From the NCBI GenBank assembly GCA_000499405.2, contig HG738141.1:124001-188000 (forward strand): a stretch of DNA of 64,000 bases, in the 5' to 3' direction. The position numbers were made by a program, and so were the translations under genes. Shown one piece after another: positions 50,301 through 63,491 of the stretch. Position 1 is the first letter of the stretch; each line of letters begins with the position of its first letter. The notes beneath the pieces were generated by a model. It did no database searches. It was given only the letters and a program-made list of their open reading frames with translations, and was not told where the DNA came from. Source of the stretch: Onchocerca volvulus (lineage: Eukaryota > Nematoda > Chromadorea > Rhabditida > Onchocercidae).

Positions 50301-53300
50301 GATATGTAGCTTCTATTTTTCAATTTTAAATCCAAGTTTTTAAATTCGAGTATTTCGAAATACTAGTCTTGAATGAAATTAAAAATGAAATTAAAAAATT
50401 TTGATTTTACATTGAAACGATGATTGGGATGCTAATGTAAATATTCTTGGCATATTTTATACTGTTTAATTAAAATAGGAAATAAATTACTTCAGTATCT
50501 AATTTTGTTTTCGTTAATCGAAGTTGCTCATCGATCACACTAGATGTATTTAGTTGAACTTTTAGTAATTCTATTTCGGAATCTTTTTCCAAAAGTCGAA
50601 CTTGAAGAATTGCTTGATTATCCGCAAATTGTCTGCATCGTTCCTAAATTGAAAAATTTCAATAAAAATTCGACAATTTTTTCGATTATTGCAAAAATTC
50701 AAAAAATTAGCCAAATAATTTTGGTAACTCGAGATAAGGATATTTGATTTAGCCAATTCTCTCCTCTAAAAATTATTTTTCTTTTTCTCTTTTTCCAGTA
50801 ATTTTCAAAAAATTAAAAATAAAAAACAAAAAAAAAAAAATTTGCGAGTGAAAAATAAATTTTGCGTTGGAACAATTTAGAAGAATTTTTTTTTGTAAAA
50901 TGGTTGTATTATTATACTTCAAGTGCTCGAATTGATCGTGTCGATTCATCGTTAAAACTTTTTTGCTCCTTTTCAAAAGCATCAAGTAATCGTTGCAATT
51001 GAAATTGTGGCGGACTTGAACGATATTCATGAAAGGATGTTGTTCCCATATCTTGAAAATTTACAAAATTGAAAAAATTAAAAAAGAAATTCACAATTTT
51101 TTCGAATAAAAAAAATGGCAAAAACTGTTTTTATGTTTAAAATTTGATTAGTTTTTAAGCAAATAATTTTTTTTTCATCTGAATTTAAATCACTTTTATT
51201 GTTGACTTTTCTTTTACTTTATTAACTTTTTTTTTTTACGTTTATTAAAAATTGTTCATTGATTTGATTTACGTTTAAAAAAACTTTGCCACATTATCAA
51301 TAACTAAATTTTCCACTTGAATGAAGTGAAAAATTCATTTGTTCGGAATATCGATATATTTTATAATCTATCTATCAAAATTTCCATGATCGAAAAATCA
51401 ACTAAATTTATGATTTACTTAGTTATATTCACCTTTCTGCTTAAAATTTTTTTTAAATTAATAAACCTGGTGATTTGAGAATTGATGGCGATGCAGTTTG
51501 AAACGACGTAGCGCGACGTATGCTTGAACCAAATGTATTTAATGGAGAATCACGTATATAGCTACTGTAAATTTTTAATTAATTAAAAATTCCATCGATA
51601 ATTCTAAATTTTATAAACACTTTGATCAGTGCAATTAAATAATTCACTCCATTCTATGTCTTGATAAAAATAAAAAAAAGAAAATTATAAAAATTAAGAA
51701 AATTTTTTACACGAATTAGAAAAATAGACATTTTTGGTTCGACAATTTTTTTTTTTGAAAAATGTTTAAATTTTTAAAAAAGCAATTTTATTGCTCAAAT
51801 TTAATTGCGAAATATTTTCCAAAATTTGATCGCAAAGTAATTGTTAAAATTTAATGCTTTCATAATTTATAATTATCAATTTTGGATGATAAGATTTACA
51901 CATTACTACTAACACCGTTATTATCATTAAAAATCAAAAATATAAATCAAAAATATGTTCCATCTTTCTTTTAATTATCAATACTCTAATCTTGTCATAA
52001 TCCGTTTAAAGCATCATAGATGTACTATATTATTATAATAATTTTAAATTCATTAAGAAATTATTTAAAATGGAGAAAAATAAAATGATTTCAATCAAAT
52101 ATAAAAATTATTATTCATAATAATATTACATATATAAATAAGCAAAGATATGCGCAAATATTATAAGGGTTAAATTTATCTTCATATATTTAAATAATTT
52201 GTATCATAATCATCACATTCAAGAAAATAATTTGGACAAAATTTTAGCTAATCCATAATTTATATATATCAAAATTGATTGTTAACCTATTTACCGATTT
52301 TATTTACTTAATTTCTCAAAAAAAAAAAAAGGTTAAAATAGTATGCAAATTATTTTCTCCTATCTGTGTAAGAATGGGATGGGCCTAAAAGTTGGCAATG
52401 TTTAATATGTCTTATCTTAAAGTACCATTAGATAATAGATCATAGCAATAATTGAAAAATACTCAAATATCAATTTATTTTATAATTTTACATAATTCAT
52501 TAACTAATTAACTATCTTAAGCTAAATAATTTAGCCATATTTGATTTTATCCGGTAAATTAACTCATTTGTATGGAACAATTTCCGGATGAAAAGCAGAA
52601 AATAGCAACTTGGATGGACTAACCTTCGCTTCAAATCGGTATCATTTCTATCTTCCAACTGCATGATACTTTCATATTTGTTGCTCATTCCGGATCCGGA
52701 ACATATAGATTCGGTTGTTTCATACATTCGTTGCACTCGTGCTAACATATCAATCATAGCATTTGTTGATGAAAATGCTCGATAGGACTGAAAAACCAAT
52801 ATCAAATTATGTGTTAATAATTAAGATGCAAAATCTAGAATTTATTCTACTGCTTACTTTTATCATGAAAATTTAAATTTTTGCTTAAAATTAAAGTTCA
52901 TTTTTTTTAAAATTTTCCTTCACTTTATTTATTCTTATAATTAATATTGAAATATTATGTGAAAATTGTTATTCTTTCAACATGTATTCAAACCAGTTAG
53001 TAAAAAAAATTCGCATCATTTACGATGTAAATACCTTTTTTGTTTCCTAAATTTTCATTATTATTGTAATATTATTTCATCGATGTTTGATTGATTTTTT
53101 CTTTTTTTTTCTTATTATGTGATTATTCGAAAAAATTTCTGCAAATATTATGTATTCCTTAATTAATATTTCATATAATCTATTTTAATCAATACTAATT
53201 TCATTTGATTAAGTCAATTTTACAATTTTATATTTAATATGCAATTCGATCAATTAATATATGCGATTTATATTATTTTAAATTATTCATCTTATAAAAA

Positions 53301-53724
53301 TCCCCCTCTCTTAATTTTTTTTTTATAATTGATCAATAGAAATTCTATCACTCATTTAATCATCTATTTTAGATAATTTTGAAATATTGTATTTAATCAT
53401 ACTATCAAAATTTTCTCATTTCACAATTTCTTATCACACAAAAAACTGATATCCATATTCATATTACGATGCATTTTATCATATTTCAAACTTTTTCAAA
53501 TTAAATTTTCAAAATTTCCTTTTTTTTCGAATAACTATAAGCTGATTTTTGCAATTTTTAAATTAATAATTTAGCAAATAATAAATGAAAATAAAGAAAA
53601 GCTGTACTCCATCTCTAGCACAATTCATACTGATCGCTTGCATAATTTCTTCATCTGAATATCCCATATCTTTAGCAAGTTTTAATTGTTCGCTTATTGT
53701 TAATGTATCACCTTCGTCAGCCAT
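47329..53724 (-). CDS. UBA-like / coiled-coil / RING (C3HC4) protein, probable E3 ubiquitin ligase, 383 aa
   Basis: Exons in transcript order: 53608-53724, 52624-52787, 51467-51564, 50918-51051, 50491-50643, 49319-49420, 48526-48633, 47988-48143, 47329-47448; total 1152 nt, all phases agree. The N-terminal exon (39 aa) contains KDMGYSDEEIMQAI, resembling a UBA helix (inference). Residues about 40-130 are Ser/Thr-rich linker. Residues about 145-320 are heptad-like coiled coil (LLDAFEKEQ, LLEKDSEIELL, LQSEIDELKRQ). The C-terminus is a RING of the IAP/Mind-bomb style: CVIC, PC-x-H, C-x2-C, CPAC, with the RING split by an intron between CLDKR and PQM. It ends KITVYQ. Known role of such RINGs: E2 binding and ubiquitin transfer, often as dimers. 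No BIR or ankyrin repeats are seen, so I assign no orthologue. The start was chosen at the ATG 17 nt after a TTTTGTAG acceptor. A terminal-exon copy lies at 1-99. Confidence 0.88.
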
Positions 53725-54290
53725 TTGTTCACTCCAATGTACTACAAAATATAATAATTGTCATAATTGATGGCTAATTTATTCATTTTTCTTTTTTCTT
53801 TTCCATCAAAACGATAATTATTTAAGGTTTTAATTTATCCGCAAATAAATAATTTTTATACAACATTTAACATTAACGGAAATATATTCAGTAGTACTTG
53901 AAAAATCTGAAATTAGAAAGAATAGAACAAATTTTGTGTCACTTATTGGATAAAACAATCTGCTTGCTTTATCATCAAGTAATCGATTAATTAATTTAAT
54001 TAATCACTCAAGAAATCATTCATTTCAGTCAGCTAGCAAGATAATCTGTAAATAGATCGATCATTTGATTCGATAAATGCCAGCAACCTTAATCATTCTA
54101 ATGTTTTTAAATATCATCGATCTAGTTTTGCTGTGAAACTGAAATTTTGATCATTCATTTGATTTTATCACCAAAAATTTCGTCAAAATCCTGTTTTTAA
54201 GTTTTTGTCTTGAAACTATATTTAACAAAAAATATTTGCCTAATGAGGAGTGAATCCCAAGTTCTTTTAATTTTTCTTTTTTGTTTCTTT

Positions 54291-54340
<50 letters not shown>

Positions 54341-54865
54341 CTTGAAATAAAAAAAAAAAAAAAAAAGAAGAAAACAGGCAATTTAGTATCAAAAACGTTA
54401 TCAAAGTACATATAAGCAAATAAATGTAAAACTATTTATGTATGATTATATTTCATTGTATGTCTACATTTAATTAATTAGAAAAAAGTAAAGGAAAAAA
54501 AGTTAGGACATAGAATGTTGAATAAATTATATACTTTCGCAATATGCAATGATATTCGCAATAAGTTGAAAATGTTTTTCGCATTTTCGTTAATTTAAAA
54601 CTGCTGGAAAAAAATTCGATTCCTTAGTTGATTTTATATTATAACATCAAATATTAAATCGTGTTTTCATTATAACACCGTGCTAGTTAAACGTGACCAT
54701 GTGTTTTTGTAGTAGCTTGGCTGGCTCTAGCTAGTCTAAAAATGTGAATATTCGTTTGTTCAAAATCATCTTCGAAAGTCTGATCTACAAGCGTTGCTAT
54801 GACTCAGTCTGGTTAAGTGGAAAAGAAAGGAAAATACGCTTTTACTATATTTGATTTCACAATAC
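53725..54865. other. Upstream region of the RING gene
   Basis: Presumed promoter side of the RING gene, then a long T/A palindromic tract (54293-54366) and the edge of the Helitron relic. No other exon is seen. Confidence 0.45.
54293..54366. repeat. T46 tract followed by an A-tract (palindromic)
   Basis: About 46 consecutive T (54293-54338), then ATCTTGAAAT, then about 18-19 A. The two arms can pair into a hairpin. The exact lengths are liable to sequencing or assembly error. Confidence 0.85.
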
Positions 54866-57640
54866 TTATAGGTATACAATATTTTTTGTTATTCCATTGT
54901 CTATGAAGACATAGAGATTGTTTGGTTTGCCGATTAATCTGTATAAATAAAAATGCAAGTGTTCAATGTTCACATGAGAATCAATACGTGCTAAACACAA
55001 TTCCAAAGATTGGTCCTGAACTTTGTTGATAGTGAATGCGAACGCTAATTGAATTGGGAATTGCAGTCTCTTAAATTGAAATGGTATAACCGTTGGAATC
55101 ATAGGATGTAAGGAATAAGGACATCTTCACCTCTGAAAAGCCCTGTCAAGATTGTTGCTTCTACAACATTGCTCATTAGTTTTTTACTGCAAGCCGCATG
55201 TCGTTGCAAAGTTTTATTTGGTTGATATTTCGCAACATAATAATTGGCATGCCGATTTTCAATTGCAGTACGTGTGGTGGCATCTTTGGCAAATCAAGTA
55301 AATTCAAATATTCTGCTGCATAATTAACCGATTCATTTGCTTCCACAACAGTACCGACAAACTTGTATGTGACTTCCTCACTCTGAATGTCAGATTGAAA
55401 GTTCGCAGACGTCACTATTCTTGGACGCAAGAATATCTCTCCACTCAACAATGTTGATTCTTATAATTGATTTGAATAGTGGGAAATACTTTTTCAACCA
55501 ATTCTTGTCGTGAAAAATTTACTTTAGAAGACTGTTGTAGAAACGCAGGCGGTTGTTTTCTGATCGTTCCAATAGAATGTATTTCTGCTCCAAATCCGAT
55601 CCTTATATGTCCTTTCGGAATCCCTCCTTCTTTCCTGATCTCCAATTTGGCGTCTCGGGATCTCACCTTGTTTAACTGTTAGTTGGAGCGTTTGGCGGCA
55701 AACATGTTTACCCTAATATTATCGGCCTGTTGGTACATTTGAAATTAGCACTTCATGACCTTTAACACCCCTTGTTTATATCAATTTTCGGATTTTTCCG
55801 ACAATTCTTTTTTTGATATTACTAAATTTTAGAAGTCATGACGCAATGAAAATCGTCCTGAGTTAAATCAACCGTCACCTTTTCATTTCTAATTTCAATC
55901 AACTGATGCGAGATGAACTCAGCTGATTAACTCAGCTGATCAATCGTTTTGCAGCTGGACACGCATATTAGTAGTTAATTTTAACGTCCTTACGTGTTGC
56001 CACAAAGTAGAATACTTCAAGCAAGCATTTATTTTGTCCACTGATGTCGAACAAAGAATTACAGGTGATGTTTGCCTGAAATTTCTTACGAAAGCAATAT
56101 TAATGCGTCTGCAAATGGTCTGATACTTCCACGCAAATCTTGCAATGATTGATCAAGAGCATCAACCGATTTTTGTGTGCCATTGTTCGTCATACCAAAC
56201 AATAAGTTTGCATTTTTGTAATACTTTTCCCATGCGGGATGTTTTGAAAATGTTGTATGTGGGAGTTTCAATGAATTTTATGTTCGATGGCAATTTCAAA
56301 GCGGAATGAGCCAGTTCTTCCATTTGTAGCAATATTGCAGCTATTCCTGCTGATGTAAGAGCTAGAGCCATGCAATTTGGGGTCAAATTGCTGCCAGAAT
56401 CAGTTTAATTAGGAACTTTTTATCAGTTCCTCCGAGCAATCTAAAAAGAAGACTTATCTAACTCCATCAGTGACATTTTTAATTATTTGATATCGTAAAT
56501 GCCTTTTTGCTCAAGCGTTAGTTTAAAAATATTTGATTGCACATATGATGAAAGACCAGCCGTGTTATAACTTTGTTTGTGACTTAATTTTACATCAAAT
56601 GAAGTAGTAGCAGATCGACTCGATAATGGCATTTCCAATTGATTAAGAACTTTTTTGTAAGCATAAGTCTTCAGTTATTATCAACATTTCATTATAGGTT
56701 TTTGCTGTGAAATCGATATTCATATTTGAATTTCGCTTGTATATTCGACGGAAAACATTTTCAGCTATTTCCCATTTATATTTTTCCCATAACTTCGCTG
56801 GAGATAAAGAACAGATTTGTTATATACAGCGTTGCTGTGGCTTAGTGGCTAAGTGGAAAATGAAGAAAAGAGAAATCGCAATTGGCTGAAGATATTTTTC
56901 GTTGAAATTTCTTTGCGTCCTCCCACAACTCTGTTGGAAATGAAGAAGAGCAGGCGGTCAATATGATTGCGATGTACGAATTTGATTTGTTTGTGAGTTG
57001 TTGCATGCGTCATTAATGCATACATCCCAGTGTCGTTCGTTCTTCAATAAATTCAAAGTTTGACATGCCCTGCGAAAAGTAGCATGTGTAAACCATTGAT
57101 AATTTTCAGTTGCTGGAAAGAGGTTAGACTGGGCATATTTGTCAACAGCATATAATGAAAGAATCATTCATCGTGACTGAAATGCATCGTGAAAAATTTA
57201 TCTATCATAGTGAACTGCTGCTTGTGTCGTTGAACTGTGATTCATGCTACCGTCCAATTGTAATCGAAATTGACTTGTTACTGCACTTGAACTTGAATTC
57301 CTGCTGCCGTTAAATTTTGTGACTAAAACTGACTCAAGTTTCGAAGTTCTGTCCTTTTAAATTCATCTTGACTTCATCTTCTCCAGCATTCCGCCCTGTG
57401 ATTGGTTGATCTCACTTTGTTTATCTGTAAATCTGAACGTTTTAGCTTTTTGGTATAAACATATTCATCGTTTTTGTTTATTGGTCCCTGTTTGGTTTTA
57501 AAGAGATCGCATTGTTTAATCCTATTTAGCACGATTGCATCCTTTGAATTAGCCAACATCTTCGCGCTATTTGAACTTTTCGTCATGAATAATGAAAAAA
57601 TAACATGGACGAAGAAAATAAAAAGGTAAACGTAAGACAA
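54866..57640 (-). pseudogene. Decayed Helitron helicase (PIF1-type) relic
   Basis: Minus-strand fragments appear in the correct order of a Helitron helicase. About 57167-56958 has FRRACQTLNLLKNERHWDV, the segment before the helicase. About 56441-56391 has LGGTDKKFLIKLILA, a Walker A with the GGTGKTF consensus altered. 56386-56162 has ALTSAGIAA, AHSALKLP and KLIVWYDE, a Walker B broken by a frameshift. 56271-56086 has DALDQSLQDLRG. About 56092-55944 has NFRQTSPVI and TTNMRVQLQND. 55666-55445 has ELVEKVFPTIQINYKN. 55451-55176 has MPPHVLQLKIGMPIIMLRN. 55102-54866 has FPIQLAFAFTINKVQDQSLE and ITKNIVY. There are multiple frameshifts and stops and no Rep/HUH domain, so it is inactive. It lies just upstream of the RING gene. 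Confidence 0.88.
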
Positions 57641-57734
57641 AGGAACGAAATAGAGGAAAAGTTGAAAATTGATAGATTAGAAGGGTACAAAATAGAGGTA
57701 TCAAAAAAAAAAAAAACATGTTTTTGACCTGTTA

Positions 57735-57800
57735 CACCGTAGATATATCTATATAAAAACAAGCGCCTATTCAAATGCAATATTGTTTTAAAATTTCAAA
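57735..57800. mobile_element. Helitron-family terminal-like sequence
   Basis: TATCTATATAAAAACAAGCG and the following CCTATTCAAATG match 25604-25640 of the other Helitron-like element (TTTATATAAAAACACGCGCC). This probably marks the upstream end of the 54.8-57.8 kb relic, whose interior is therefore only about 3 kb and internally deleted. Confidence 0.55.
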
Positions 57801-60800
57801 ACATTTTTATTTAAATAAATTTACGTGTTATATAGTCATATCGTATTCATATATTAATATCCTAATTAGATAACACATATATTGTGATATATGTTATTGT
57901 ATCTTATGAAAATGACGACTAAATATTATAATTTATTTTTTGAGTTGTTTAAATACAAAAATGTGTATTTTTGTCTATCATACATTTATCTTTCGATAGC
58001 AATAATAATTATGTATTATTATCTTTGTTCCGTTATATAGGAGTAAAAAAAATTGATATGTATATATTTATTTATTATATGAATAATTTGTTATAACAGT
58101 AATAAGAACTGCATATTAGTCATTAAATAATTTATACTATTCAAAGATTTTGGATAATTTTCTTTAATTTTCTCGAAATTTTCTGTCAATTTTATTTTAA
58201 TCCTTTTATCCATGTTATAATATTAGTTTGTGAGAAAAAATTTTTTTCGATGATACTAAATCGTTTAATTGGTTAATTAATCTAGAAGAATATACATTTA
58301 TATTTATATCGTCGGATATTTCCATTTTATACAAAATCGGGAAATTTTTATTGATGTAGATTAATGCATGGATTAGTTAACCGATTAATAGTGTATGGAT
58401 TAAAGGAAAACCGGATTGAAATCTGTTTTCCTATCACTAAATATTCACAATTTAATTATTGATTTTGATTATTAAATGACATTATTTATATGACGAACCG
58501 AATAATAAGTTGATAAGTTGAGGAAAACGATTTGAAAAAAAAGCTGTTATAATAAATTTCTATCAATTTCTTGACCAGTTAAATCATTGGTTTCCACTGA
58601 AAGAATTTTGGTAATCATAAATATTCGAAAATGTCAAATGTTTAAATTGCTTCAAAATAAATGATTTATTTGGATCGGTTTAAATCTAGAACTAGTTTTG
58701 TTTTAAGCATTAAAATTTTTTCCTCTTCTTTTGGTAAAATAAAAGATATTAGTAAAGTAGAAGAGAATGCTATTGCTTTTTTTTTCCAAAGTGAATATAT
58801 TTTAAAAATGGAAGTCTAAAGGAAGAATTTAGATTGTATTACTCGAGATTAAATTATGTATTTGAATGTGAAATTGAAACAAAATTTATGAAGAAGGAAT
58901 ATTAATCAGAAAGAAATCAATACTAATAAATAGCTCTCCTTAATGCATGCAGATTCATTAATTTAGCAAAGAATTTATAATAAAAAATAAATAATTATTT
59001 ATTTTTAATTATGAATATCGAGTAAGAATGTATAATTGGAATATACAGAAATAGAACAAAAATTTTGTTTCATTACTCATATTAGCGAATTTTAATAAAA
59101 AAAGGGATCAATAATGATAAATAAACCATGCTACGATAATATCATCTTTTTATCATTATTAGTAAAACTTTAGCAAAGAAATTAATAAATCAAATTTTTG
59201 CAAATGAAATTTACGATAAAAATGTAAAAATATGGAAAATTTAAAGTTGAAAAAAAACCAATATTAGATAAAACAAGTTTTCCTTAGCAAAAAAAAAAAG
59301 CTGAATAAATTTTTGGCTCCATTCTCTTCCCTTTTTTTTTTCATTTATTATACCATTAGTGAACTATTCGTAACATTTCGTGCTAGTTTCCTATTTGAAT
59401 ATTTTTTAATTTTTTTTTTTCGGAAAATATTTAAAGGATTAAATATGAGCAAGAAAAAAAAAAACAGAAGCTATTGCAAAATGAATCCAATTTCTACACA
59501 TTTATACATTTTTGAACACAATATTTTGGAATGTGTTATAGCAAATGATATTCAAGTATGAATAATTGAATCGTTTTTTTTTTTTTTTTTTTTTTTTGTT
59601 TTACATTTTGAATCATTTTTTTAAAAAAATACATGAAAATTTGGAAATTTTTCCAACTTTTGTTATACAAATGGTCAAATATATTAATTATATTAGAATT
59701 CATTTAAAAAGAATAATTCCGGTATATTTCGAAAATAATCAAATTAAATTTGATCATATGACAGAAGTATAAAAATCAAACAAAAATATAACAAAAACAA
59801 GTATTACATTAAAAATTGTCAAAAAACTGGAATGAAAATTATTGGGTGAGTGGTATAATAATATTAACAACAACTATAATATATATGTTTTTAACAATAT
59901 AATCTAAAATTAAATAATTTGCTTCATTTTTTTAACTCAAAAAAAATTTTAAATTTTGGTTAAAAACTGATAAATATTGGAATAAATAGGTAAAATTATA
60001 TTGCTAAACAAAAAAAGCCTATCCTATATCCTTAATGATTTTAAAAATCATTATTATAAGCTGAAAAATTTAGCAGAAATCACTATTATACCGAAAAATC
60101 AATACAAAATTATTATCATATAGCGAAAAATTCGTTCAAATTATAATTATATCTCGAAAAATTCGCTAAAAGTAATAAAATCATTATGAAATTTGGAAAA
60201 AAAATCACGAATATACCAGAAAAATTTGATAAAAATTAGATTTTTCTGGAAGAAATTTAGAGAAATAAAAAATTGAAAATTTCGCAAAATGTTATTTTGT
60301 GTAGATGAAAGGAGTAAAATTATTCGATCGACTGATGACATTTAGATAAATTATTCAAGAATGGAAAGATTATTACTACCTTTTTTTTTTTTTTTTTTTT
60401 TCTTAAGAACAAATTTAAAATGTTTACCATTGCAAGAAGTGCATTTAAAAAATTTTTTAAACAAACAAGTTTTCATCATCAGACACAGCAATATTTCGTT
60501 TTATAAATCAACATATAGAGCAGATAAATGATTTATATACGTGATAAAGAAAACGTCTAATATATACGCACACGCAGACGACGTCTAATACGTACGTACA
60601 CGCGGGAGGGAAACGAATATAATTTAAAATTGACATATATAAGTACGCAATAAGCGTTAATTTTTTTAATTTTTAATTATCGATTATCAAATTTTTTGGT
60701 GTATTTTATGGCATACGGCCTATAACTTATAACCTGTGCCAGGATATCAGTAATTTTTATTCAACAGAGATTTTTTTTAGGAAAATTTCTAAATTAATCA

Positions 60801-63457
60801 AAAAATAGTAACGATAATAAACAATAAGCACATAATTTTCGCAATTTATTTATTTATTTTTTGATTCAATTTAGTTAATTTTCCAAAAAATGTTTCATTT
60901 TCAAAATTTTTAATTAAATTGTACTTTTCAATTTCGTAATTTTTTGCGAAAATTTAATTATGATGAAAATTGAAAAAAAACTTACAAATCAACAAGGACA
61001 TTATTAAAATTTTCATTATATTATTATTATTTAGCATGATTTTTATCTTGATAATCATTAGATAATTAAGCTGTGTCTATAATTTAAAAGTAAAAGCTCA
61101 GAAATAAAAGAAGAATTTAAGTTTTGAATTTATATGAAGATAAAAGTGGTAGATATTACTATTGGAATTTTTTTTATTTTTGTTATTTCAATGAAAAATT
61201 TAAAAATATCATGTAATTTTATCGACCGCTTTTTTTTTCCTAAGAGTTGTATCGTTATATTTTTTCTTAAACAAAAAATATTTATAATAAAGATTGTTTT
61301 AGATAATAGAATTTGTAGTCCAAATTAGAACTAATTCCAAAAAAAAAAAAAAAAAAAAGAGAATAATAGAATTGTACAAAAATTTTTCAATTTTTCTCAA
61401 AAAAAAAAAAAAAAACGACGAAGAAATGAATGCAATAATATGACAGCGATAATTTTTTTACAATCTTAAAATGCAATTATCTTCACTTTTTTTTTTTTAA
61501 GAAAAAAAAGAAAATGGAAATTTAGTTCTTTGTAAAAATCATTTTTTAATACTTCCAGAAAAAATTATTCAACCAAAAATAATAAGTGTTATGCCATTAT
61601 GTTTTTTTTTCATTTCTTCATTGAAACAGTTATTGAATTCGTCGTTTTCCAAATTTTCTTCTTCTTTCGTTTCTCATTTTTCATATTTTAATTAAAAAAT
61701 ATTATCAAAAAACGATTAGCACAATTAGCGTTTAATTTATTGTTAGAAAAGGTAATTTTACAAGGACTTTTTTTTTGAAATAAATTATTTTCAGTTATAA
61801 ATGTAGCGAATAATTATAAAAAATAACGGAAATCAAAGAAGGAAAAAAGAAAATAATATTTCTATGAAATAAAAGAAATAAAATTAATAAATATTAATGA
61901 ATTATGGATAACGATTTATTGAATAATGAGCAATAAATTCAAAAAAAAAAAGAGAGAAAATAAAATAATAATAATTCTACGCATGAAACATTTAAAATTA
62001 TATCATAACTAATTAATTAATTATTAGCCAGTATTAATTAGTGATTAGATAAGCTAAAAGCAATAAATTAGACTGACCAATTAGTCATTAAATAAGAAAT
62101 AATGAAATAATAATGAAGTTATTTTAAAAAAAGGCAATATTGCGACAAAATTTAAAAAAAAAAAAAAAGTTCAATTTGTATCAAATCAGTAAATTTTCAT
62201 TTGTATAAATTTTTTCCATTTTTTATTTTGGAAATTCGAAAATTCAAAAATAATCAAGTGGGAAATTTTGCAATAATTTTATTTTTTTCAAAACTTTAAT
62301 GACTTTTCTTTGAAAAGGAAAAATATAAAAAAAAAAAACGAAAATTTTTTGCGACATGCTAAAATGTACGAGAATTTACGCAAATAATTATTGAAACGCA
62401 AAGATGCAATTTATCAATGAACTTTGAACTTTGTTGTTTTTTGGTGAATGAAAAAATAAATAATTGATACTAAAATAAGAAATCAAATTTAATAATGATT
62501 TAAATAAACGAATACATTATTAACGATAATATATAATAATGTTAGCAAATATTGATCTAAAGTATGCGCTTTTTTTTTAAGTAAACAAAAGTATTCAGCA
62601 AAAAATTTTGCTAGTAAAACTAAAAAAAAATGAAAAAAAGAATGAAAATTCATATTTTAGAAATTATTATATTCCCAAAATTGTCTTTAAAACATTAATT
62701 AATATTAAAAAAATTAATAAATTAAAATTATAAAAAAATTAATTGATTTGTACAATGGAAATATTTTTCTTTTTCTTTGTCACAAATGAAAAATTGGCAT
62801 TCGTCTGGAAAATTTAAGCAAACTTTTCAACTTTTCTTTTTTTTTTTTCTTAATAGTTAAGCCAAATGTAAAATATTTGACCACATAAAAATGTAAACAA
62901 ATTGATAGAAATCAATAAATTTATGTAACATTAAATAACATATTATAATCAAATGATTGAATATTGGAAAATTTTAAAATAAAAAAAAAAAAATTTACAA
63001 TTTTTTGAAGTAAAAAAAAAAAAAGAAAAAAGGCAATTCATTGTCAAATATATGAATTGCTTTTTTTTCATTTCAAGCAAGCATTTATCAAAAAGTTATT
63101 TTCAAAAAGAGTGTAAATATTTAATTTGAAAAAAAAAAAAATTGTACGATACACTGAAAGGTATGAAATTTCAATGGCGAAAATGTTTATCTGTCTCTTC
63201 GCAAATTTAAATATAATCATACGAATCTGTAAATATATTTATAATTTGTATATAAATTGAATAAAAAAGCTGTTCTAATAATGGAGTACATTTGAAAATT
63301 TTTTCTTTTTTCAATTTTCTTGCTTTTCTTTTATTTTTTATTTTTTTATTTATTTATTTTTACTATAAATTAACAAAAGCAAAAAGCAAAAGCAAAAAAA
63401 AAACTTTTCTTATCTTATCAAAAATTTTCTGTCAAAAATGAGTGCACAAATTTGAAA

Positions 63458-63491
<34 letters not shown>

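Noticed and set aside
50773..51030. Alternative frame of the RING-gene coiled-coil exon
   Set aside because: The frame with QLQRLLDAFEKEQ joins both neighbouring exons in phase; the alternative does not.
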